A stretch of DNA of 5,739 bases from Chloroflexota bacterium (GTDB lineage: Bacteria > Chloroflexota > Limnocylindria > Limnocylindrales > CSP1-4), in NCBI GenBank assembly GCA_021785115.1, contig JAJYGO010000168.1, positions 1 to 5,739 of the forward strand. The letters are read 5' to 3'. The notes under the pieces are model-generated. The model searched no databases, had not been told where the DNA came from, and saw nothing but the letters and a program-made list of their open reading frames with translations. Each line of letters starts with the position of its first letter. Position 1 is the first letter of the stretch. The position numbers and the translations under genes were made by a program. Positions 1 through 3,717 of this stretch are shown here, piece after piece.

Positions 1-1684
1 CCTCGTCGATCACCTTGGCGACCTCGTCGGAGTAGTTGCGCTGCTCCCCGATCTCGCGGCCGAGGAACACCAGCTCGTCCCGCTTGCCGAACGACAGCGG
101 GCCGAGCCGGTCGCTCATGCCGAACTCGGTGACCATGCGCCGCGCGAGGTCGGTCGCCTTCTCGATGTCGTTGGACGCCCCGGTCGTGATGTCGCCGAAC
201 ACGAGCCGCTCGGCGACGTTGCCGCCCAGCAGCCCCGCGATCTTGTCCTCGAACTCCGTCTTGGACTGCAGGTAGCGGTCTTCGGTCGGCAGGGCCATCG
301 TGTAGCCCAGGGCCATGCCGCGGCTGATCACGGTGACCTTGGCGACCGGGTCGCACTTGGGCAGGATCCGCTGCACCACCGCGTGGCCGCCCTCGTGGTA
401 CGCGATGATCCGCTTCTCCTCGTCGCTGATGACGCGGCTCTTGCGCTCCGGGCCGGCGACGATGCGCTCGAGGGCCTCGGAGAACTCGTTCATCCCGATG
501 ACCTTCTTGTTCCGCCGCGCGGACAGGATCGCCGCCTCGTTGACCAGGTTGGCGAGGTCGGCGCCCGAGAAGCCGGCCGACTGGCGCGCGATCTCGTCCA
601 CCGAGACCGTCTTGTCGAGCGGCTTGCCCTTGGTGTGGACCTTGAGGATCGCCGTGCGGCCCTTCATGTCGGGCCGGTCGAGGATGACCTGGCGGTCGAA
701 CCGGCCCGGGCGCAGCAGGGCCGGGTCGAGGACGTCCGGCCGGTTGGTGGCCGCGACCACGATCACGTTGGTGTTGGTGTCGAAGCCGTCCATCTCGACC
801 AGGATCTGGTTGAGGGTCTGCTCGCGCTCGTCGTGGCTGCCGCCGAGGCCGGCGCCGCGCTGGCGGCCGACGGCGTCGATCTCGTCCACGAACACGATGC
901 ACGGGCTGTTGCGCTTCGCCTGGTCGAACAGGTCGCGCACGCGGCTGGCGCCGACGCCCACGAACATCTCGACGAACTCGGAGCCCGAGATGCTGAAGAA
1001 GGGCACGCCCGCCTCGCCGGCGACCGCCCGGGCCATCAGCGTCTTGCCGGTGCCGGGAGGGCCCACCAGGAGCACGCCGCGCGGGATGCGCGCGCCGAGC
1101 GAGTTGAACTTCTCCGGGTATTTGAGGAACTCGACGACTTCCTGGAGCTCGGTCTTGGCCTCGTCCACGCCCGCGACGTCCGCGAACGTGACGACGGTCT
1201 TGTTGCCCAGGAACATGCGCGCCCGGCTCTTGCCGAAGGACAGGGCCTGGTTGTTGGTGCCCTGGGCCTGGCGCATCATGAAGAAGATGAAGCCGCCGAT
1301 CACGAGCAGCGGCAGCAGGCCCGTCAGCAGCAGCCCGATCCACGACGTGTCGGGGGTGGGCTTGCGGATGAAGGCGTTGTCGCCCAGGGTCACGTTGCCG
1401 GCGGCGGCCGCGGTCATCATGTCCGACGCGACGTTGGTCATGATCGCGTTGGGCACGATGACGCTGTAGGTGCTTTCGCCCGATGCGGCGGTGGGCGTCA
1501 CCGTCACCGTCTCGCCGTCCTGGACGACGTGGTCGATGCGGCCGGCCTTGACGTCGTTGAGGAACTTGAAGTAGCCGTCCTGGGTTGTCGGGGACGAGGA
1601 GTTCAGCCAGGTCACGAGCAGCGCGACCGTGCCCGCCACGAGGACGAGCATCACGATCCCGTTGCGCAGGAATTTCGCGTTCAA
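1..1684 (-). CDS. ftsH: ATP-dependent zinc metalloprotease FtsH (3' end beyond window)
   Basis: Membrane-anchored AAA+ protease that unfolds and degrades misassembled membrane proteins and some short-lived soluble regulators; the family acts as a hexamer with its catalytic part in the cytoplasm. The visible 561 residues show two membrane segments (about 9-26 and 115-137) around a small outer domain. The AAA+ module follows: Walker A GPPGTGKT at 208-215, pore-loop FVG at 241-243, Walker B VFVDEID at 264-270, and RPGRFDRQ at 325-332 with the arginine-finger region. The M41 peptidase zinc motif HEGGH is at 430-434, and the likely third zinc ligand is the Asp of TGASND at residue 506. The family is usually about 600-650 residues, so only the C-terminal tail is missing. 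The start is TTG (1684-1682), chosen because GGAGG lies 8 nt upstream (1693-1697) and the following NAKFLRNG leads directly into the first membrane helix. No frameshift is seen. Assignment is near certain. Confidence 0.98.
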   Translation of the reverse strand, partial: MNAKFLRNGIVMLVLVAGTVALLVTWLNSSSPTTQDGYFKFLNDVKAGRIDHVVQDGETVTVTPTAASGESTYSVIVPNAIMTNVASDMMTAAAAGNVTLGDNAFIRKPTPDTSWIGLLLTGLLPLLVIGGFIFFMMRQAQGTNNQALSFGKSRARMFLGNKTVVTFADVAGVDEAKTELQEVVEFLKYPEKFNSLGARIPRGVLLVGPPGTGKTLMARAVAGEAGVPFFSISGSEFVEMFVGVGASRVRDLFDQAKRNSPCIVFVDEIDAVGRQRGAGLGGSHDEREQTLNQILVEMDGFDTNTNVIVVAATNRPDVLDPALLRPGRFDRQVILDRPDMKGRTAILKVHTKGKPLDKTVSVDEIARQSAGFSGADLANLVNEAAILSARRNKKVIGMNEFSEALERIVAGPERKSRVISDEEKRIIAYHEGGHAVVQRILPKCDPVAKVTVISRGMALGYTMALPTEDRYLQSKTEFEDKIAGLLGGNVAERLVFGDITTGASNDIEKATDLARRMVTEFGMSDRLGPLSFGKRDELVFLGREIGEQRNYSDEVAKVIDE

Positions 1685-1692
1685 ACGGAGCG

Positions 1693-1697
1693 CCTCC
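1693..1697 (-). promoter_or_regulatory. Ribosome binding site of ftsH, supports TTG start
   Basis: On the minus strand this reads GGAGG, followed by 8 nt and then TTG. No ATG or GTG in frame has a comparable site near the start of the hydrophobic N-terminus, so this site decides the unusual TTG initiation codon. Confidence 0.8.
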
Positions 1698-1733
1698 GGA
1701 TGTCGGGGACCGGTGCGAGCCGGCCATCGGCCG

Positions 1734-1739
1734 AGTATA
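1734..1739 (-). promoter_or_regulatory. Probable -10 box of ftsH promoter
   Basis: On the minus strand this is TATACT, five of six matches to TATAAT, in otherwise very GC-rich DNA. It would start transcription near 1727, leaving a leader of about 40 nt before the TTG start of ftsH. No convincing -35 element is seen 16-18 nt upstream, so the promoter may be weak, activator-dependent or read by an alternative sigma factor. It lies inside a 7-bp inverted repeat (GGGGACC at 1705-1711, GGTCCCC at 1746-1752). Confidence 0.45.
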
Positions 1740-1834
1740 CCGCCGGGTCCCCAGACGGCCTCCGCCGGGGTTGCCTCAGCACTGCCATAGGTACGGCCCA
1801 GAGCCGCTCGCGGATGCCCCCGCGCGCGGAGGGC

Positions 1835-1870
1835 AAAAGGGAACCCGCCCGGGCGCGGACCCGAGCGGGT
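1835..1870 (-). terminator. Intrinsic terminator after tRNA(CAT)
   Basis: Read on the minus strand, ACCCGCTCGGG (1870-1860) pairs with CCCGGGCGGGT (1853-1843), giving 11 pairs including one T-G wobble around a 6-nt loop. The stem is followed by TTCCCTTTT (T-rich, 1843-1835). The hairpin begins 9 nt after the encoded CCA end of the tRNA and ends about 100 nt before the ftsH -10 box. It should therefore end the tRNA transcript and separate it from ftsH. Confidence 0.75.
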
Positions 1871-1879
1871 GATCAGTGC

Positions 1880-1954
1880 TGGTGGCTGGGGACAGAATCG
1901 AACTGTCGACCGGGCGGTTATGAGTCGCCTGCTCTGCCGCTGAGCTACCCAGCC
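1880..1954 (-). tRNA. tRNA with CAT anticodon (elongator Met or Ile2)
   Basis: A complete 75-nt cloverleaf including an encoded CCA. On the minus strand the acceptor stem GGCTGGG/CCCAGCC is perfectly paired, the D arm is GCTC-AGCGGCA-GAGC, the T arm is GACAG-TTCGATT-CTGTC, the discriminator is A73 and the anticodon is CAT (1922-1920) in the loop CTCATAA. The G1-C72 pair rules against initiator tRNA-fMet, which normally has an unpaired C1. Two identities remain: elongator Met, or Ile2, whose C34 is changed to lysidine by TilS so that it reads AUA. The anticodon arm and variable loop (AGCAGGCGA, CCGCCCGGTCG) recall Ile2 of E. coli and B. subtilis, while the U4-A69 pair recalls elongator Met, so identity is left open. 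The anticodon stem has four G/C pairs and an A31-C39 mismatch. It has its own promoter and terminator. Confidence 0.95.
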
Positions 1955-1964
1955 ACGGCCGCGG

Positions 1965-1994
1965 ATTGTAGACCAGATGGCCTGCCGCGGTCAC
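1965..1994 (-). promoter_or_regulatory. Promoter of tRNA(CAT)
   Basis: On the minus strand, GTGACC (1994-1989, four of six matches to TTGACA) is followed by an 18-nt spacer and TACAAT (1970-1965, five of six matches to TATAAT). Transcription would start near 1958, only a few nucleotides before the mature 5' end at 1954, giving a very short tRNA leader. Confidence 0.6.
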
Positions 1995-2013
1995 GAGCCG
2001 TCCGAATGGCCCA

Positions 2014-2042
2014 TTGAGCGGGCACCCGGGAGCGGCCACAAT
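2014..2042 (+). promoter_or_regulatory. Probable promoter of the Pro-rich membrane protein gene
   Basis: TTGAGC (2014-2019), a 17-nt spacer and CACAAT (2037-2042) each match four of six bases of the sigma-70-type consensus. The predicted start near 2049 leaves a leader of about 28 nt that contains the Shine-Dalgarno GGGGAG. The TTG at 2014 is in frame with the gene and could be mistaken for a start codon; here it is read as the -35 box. Confidence 0.5.
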
Positions 2043-2076
2043 GCCGGCCAGCACAGCCGATGACGGGGAGATCTGG

Positions 2077-2967
2077 ATGACGACCGACAGGCCCGGCTCT
2101 GACCCGTCCCAGCCCGGAGCCCAGGGGCCGCGCCCGCCGGAGCCCGTCTGGGCGACGCCGCCACCGCCGTCCTCCCAGCCGTCCGCGTGGGGAGCGTCCG
2201 CTCAGGGGCCGGCCCCCCTCCAGCCGCACTGGGGCGACTCGCCGCCGGGACAGCCCGGCTGGAACGCCCCGCCGCCGCCAGGCCAGCCGCCGCAGCAGGG
2301 CTGGGGCGCCCCGCCGCCCGCCCGCAGCAGCGGCAACGGCTGCCTCAAGGCCTGCCTGATCGTCGGCCTCCTCCTGGTGGCGCTCGCGATCATCGCGATC
2401 ATCAGCCTGTTCGCCGTCGGGTCCAGGATCGTGAGCGGGCTGGGCGTCGACTCCAGCGGCAATCTTCGGGACTGCTCTATCGTCTCCGCCTCCCAGGTGC
2501 GGACGGCCCTCGGACCCGACGCCCAGGTCGGCCCGCTGTCCGGCCTCGCGAACACGATCGGCGGCGTTGCCCTCGACAAGCGCGTCCTGCCCGACGCAGA
2601 GAATTGCTGGATCGGCATCGGCTCCAGTCCCGGCCCCACCCATGCCGACGGCGAGTTCGGCCGCATCGCCAAGTACAGCGGGGCCGACGCAGCATCGCGC
2701 TTCGACCAAGCGCGGTCGGCCGCCCAGACCGGCCGCTACTTCGCGACCGACGTGGCGGGTGCCGACCTCCAGGCCTTCTGCACAGGCTGGTCGAACCAGT
2801 ATCCGGGCACCGGTGCACTCGTGCGCAAGGGCAGCGACCTCGTGTACGTGAGCTTCTTCATCGGCCCGAGCCCGGACCTCAGCACGGCACCGGGCGACAA
2901 CGGGGTCCGGTATTCAGCGCACGCATGCGCCAGCAGCGTGGCCCTCGCCCAGCTCACGCTGCCCTGA
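2077..2967 (+). CDS. Pro/Trp-rich single-pass membrane protein, unknown function
   Basis: A 296-residue protein not recognised as a named family. Residues 1-85 form a disordered-looking tail rich in Pro, Gly, Gln and Ser, with Trp at 25, 38, 52, 62 and 76 in W-x-x-P-like or GW[GN]APPP contexts. One membrane helix follows at about 91-115 (CLIVGLLLVALAIIAIIS), then an outer domain of about 180 residues. That domain has four cysteines (133, 167-177 region at 177, 235 and 284) that could form two disulfides. Its opening C-S-I-V-S-A-S-Q-V-R-x-A-L-G resembles the start of DUF3558-type actinobacterial lipoproteins (Cys, then Ser-Ala-x-x-Val, then Ala-Leu-Gly), but this is only a weak likeness. No cleavable signal peptide or lipobox is seen, so a tail-in, domain-out topology is inferred. 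The ATG is chosen because GGGGAG (2065-2070) lies 6 nt upstream; earlier in-frame codons overlap the promoter. It appears to be monocistronic and converges on the FtsB-like gene. Confidence 0.88.
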   Translation: MTTDRPGSDPSQPGAQGPRPPEPVWATPPPPSSQPSAWGASAQGPAPLQPHWGDSPPGQPGWNAPPPPGQPPQQGWGAPPPARSSGNGCLKACLIVGLLLVALAIIAIISLFAVGSRIVSGLGVDSSGNLRDCSIVSASQVRTALGPDAQVGPLSGLANTIGGVALDKRVLPDAENCWIGIGSSPGPTHADGEFGRIAKYSGADAASRFDQARSAAQTGRYFATDVAGADLQAFCTGWSNQYPGTGALVRKGSDLVYVSFFIGPSPDLSTAPGDNGVRYSAHACASSVALAQLTLP

Positions 2968-2985
2968 GGCCCCTGCCCGGGGCCT
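2967..2985. terminator. Symmetric hairpin between convergent genes
   Basis: AGGCCCC (2967-2973), a 5-nt loop and GGGGCCT (2979-2985) form a perfect 7-bp G/C-rich stem. It begins on the last base of the stop codon of the plus-strand gene and ends 6 nt before the stop codon of the minus-strand gene. Neither strand has a T-tract after it, so it is not a classic intrinsic terminator. It may act with Rho or as a 3'-end stabiliser for both transcripts. Confidence 0.45.
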
Positions 2986-2991
2986 GCCGCG

Positions 2992-3537
2992 TCAGGATCC
3001 CGAGCCGCCGCCGGGGCTCGACGGGTCGCCACCGGGACCGAACAGGAGCCGGATCCACTGCTGGAGCGGGCTGGGCGGGGCCGCCGGCGCGCCCAGGCGC
3101 ACCCCGGCCGAGCCGGGCGCGTCGGGCGGCAGTGACGGCGCGTTGTCGGCAAGGGTGAACGGGATCTCTCGGGCGGTGCCCATCCGGTAGGCGCGCGCCT
3201 GCTGCTCGACGAACGCCTGCCGCTGGATGAGGTCCAGCTCCGACTTCAGGGCCGCCACGTTCGCCGCCAGCGCGGCGTTCGAGGTGCGCATCGCATCGGC
3301 CCTCGCAGCGGCCTCACTCGCCTGACCGACCTGGTGCGCGAACAGCAGCAGCACCCAGGCCGCCACCACGGCGCCCAGCAGCAGGGCGATGCGGCGACGG
3401 GTCAGCCCGGCCACGGGCAGGTCCGCGAGGCTGACCGAGCCCACCCCGCCGACTGCGGCCGGCGCTGCCGGGAGCGCGGCAGGCCCGCTCTGGGGGCTGG
3501 CGTCGGGGGCGGTGTCGGGGTCGTCGGCGCGGGACAT
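2992..3537 (-). CDS. FtsB/DivIC-like septum formation initiator protein
   Basis: A 181-residue bitopic membrane protein. Residues 1-45 are a cytoplasmic Ala/Pro/Asp-rich tail, about 48-67 a membrane helix (IALLLGAVVAAWVLLLFA) after the positive TRRR. About 71-107 is a probable coiled coil (Ala-rich, with heptad Leu/Val in NAALAANVAALKSELDLI). The stretch 107-123, QAFVEQQARAYRMGTAR, matches the family pattern in which a Phe-x-Glu-x-x-Ala-Arg-x-x-x-x-Met/Leu segment follows the coil. Such proteins link early and late divisome components by pairing with FtsL and FtsQ-type partners. A Pro/Gly-rich C-terminal extension contains SPLQQWIRLLFG (156-167). The ATG at 3537 is preferred over the in-frame TTG at 3573, which is the -35 box of a promoter whose predicted start falls on this ATG. 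No Shine-Dalgarno is present, which fits leaderless translation. Family assignment is firm; orthology to FtsB versus DivIC cannot be decided. Confidence 0.88.
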   Translation of the reverse strand: MSRADDPDTAPDASPQSGPAALPAAPAAVGGVGSVSLADLPVAGLTRRRIALLLGAVVAAWVLLLFAHQVGQASEAAARADAMRTSNAALAANVAALKSELDLIQRQAFVEQQARAYRMGTAREIPFTLADNAPSLPPDAPGSAGVRLGAPAAPPSPLQQWIRLLFGPGGDPSSPGGGSGS

Positions 3538-3544
3538 CGAAGCG

Positions 3545-3573
3545 AGGGTAGCTGCGCCGGATTCCGGTGTCAA
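3545..3573 (-). promoter_or_regulatory. Promoter giving a leaderless mRNA for the FtsB-like gene
   Basis: On the minus strand a perfect TTGACA (3573-3568) is followed by a 17-nt spacer and TACCCT (3550-3545, matching T-A and the final T of TATAAT). Seven bases separate the -10 box from the A of the ATG at 3537, so the predicted transcription start coincides with the start codon. The absence of a Shine-Dalgarno sequence agrees. Confidence 0.65.
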
Positions 3574-3622
3574 CCGTGGATTGGGGGTCCGTCCGGCCCG
3601 ACTTCGCGGGTCTGCTCAGCAC

Positions 3623-3650
3623 GCGTCGTGACAGGCGAGGTGTCACGCGC
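3623..3650. promoter_or_regulatory. Candidate operator dyad between divergent genes
   Basis: GTGACA (3628-3633), a 7-nt spacer and TGTCAC (3641-3646) form a perfect 6-bp inverted repeat, extended by C3627-G3647 and, after skipping T3626, by GCG/CGC (3623-3625 with 3648-3650). It sits 54 bp upstream of the -35 box of the FtsB-like gene and about 70 bp upstream of the helicase start. Half-site spacing of about 13 bp centre to centre would suit a dimeric regulator. It does not match a regulator site that I can name, and a transcript hairpin is an alternative reading. Confidence 0.4.
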
Positions 3651-3666
3651 CCTGCGCACCATCGCG

Positions 3667-3672
3667 TAGACT
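3667..3672 (+). promoter_or_regulatory. Possible -10 box of the helicase gene
   Basis: TAGACT matches four of six bases of TATAAT and would start transcription near 3679, about 39 nt before the ATG. No recognisable -35 element lies at the right distance, so this is a weak call. If correct, the dyad centred at 3637 would cover the -35 region just upstream. Confidence 0.25.
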
Positions 3673-3706
3673 TCGCAGCAATTCGATCACCTGTTCTGTT
3701 TGCACC

Positions 3707-3711
3707 GGGAG
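3707..3711 (+). promoter_or_regulatory. Ribosome binding site of the helicase gene
   Basis: GGGAG lies 6 nt before the ATG at 3718 and supports that start. This gene therefore uses a conventional leader, unlike the divergent FtsB-like gene. Confidence 0.7.
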
Positions 3712-3717
3712 CCGATC

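Noticed and set aside
1880..1954. The tRNA as an integration site for a mobile element
   Set aside because: No integrase, direct repeat of the tRNA 3' end or change in composition is visible in the flanking sequence.
383..2017. A 544-codon open frame on the plus strand, antisense to ftsH
   Set aside because: Composition is typical of a high-GC shadow, and it runs through the ftsH promoter, the terminator and the whole tRNA gene. FtsH on the minus strand is unmistakable.
1776..2054. A 92-codon minus-strand open frame covering the tRNA
   Set aside because: Most of it is translated tRNA, terminator and promoter sequence, with no ribosome binding site or recognisable domain.
2187..3158. A 323-codon plus-strand frame overlapping the membrane protein gene
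   Set aside because: It is an Arg/Pro/Ala-rich shadow with no domain and overlaps both convergent genes. The chosen frame has a membrane helix, spaced cysteines, a promoter and a Shine-Dalgarno sequence.
3538..3573. TTG at 3573 as the start of the FtsB-like gene
   Set aside because: The TTG is the first three bases of a perfect TTGACA at the right distance from a -10 box, and it has no ribosome binding site.
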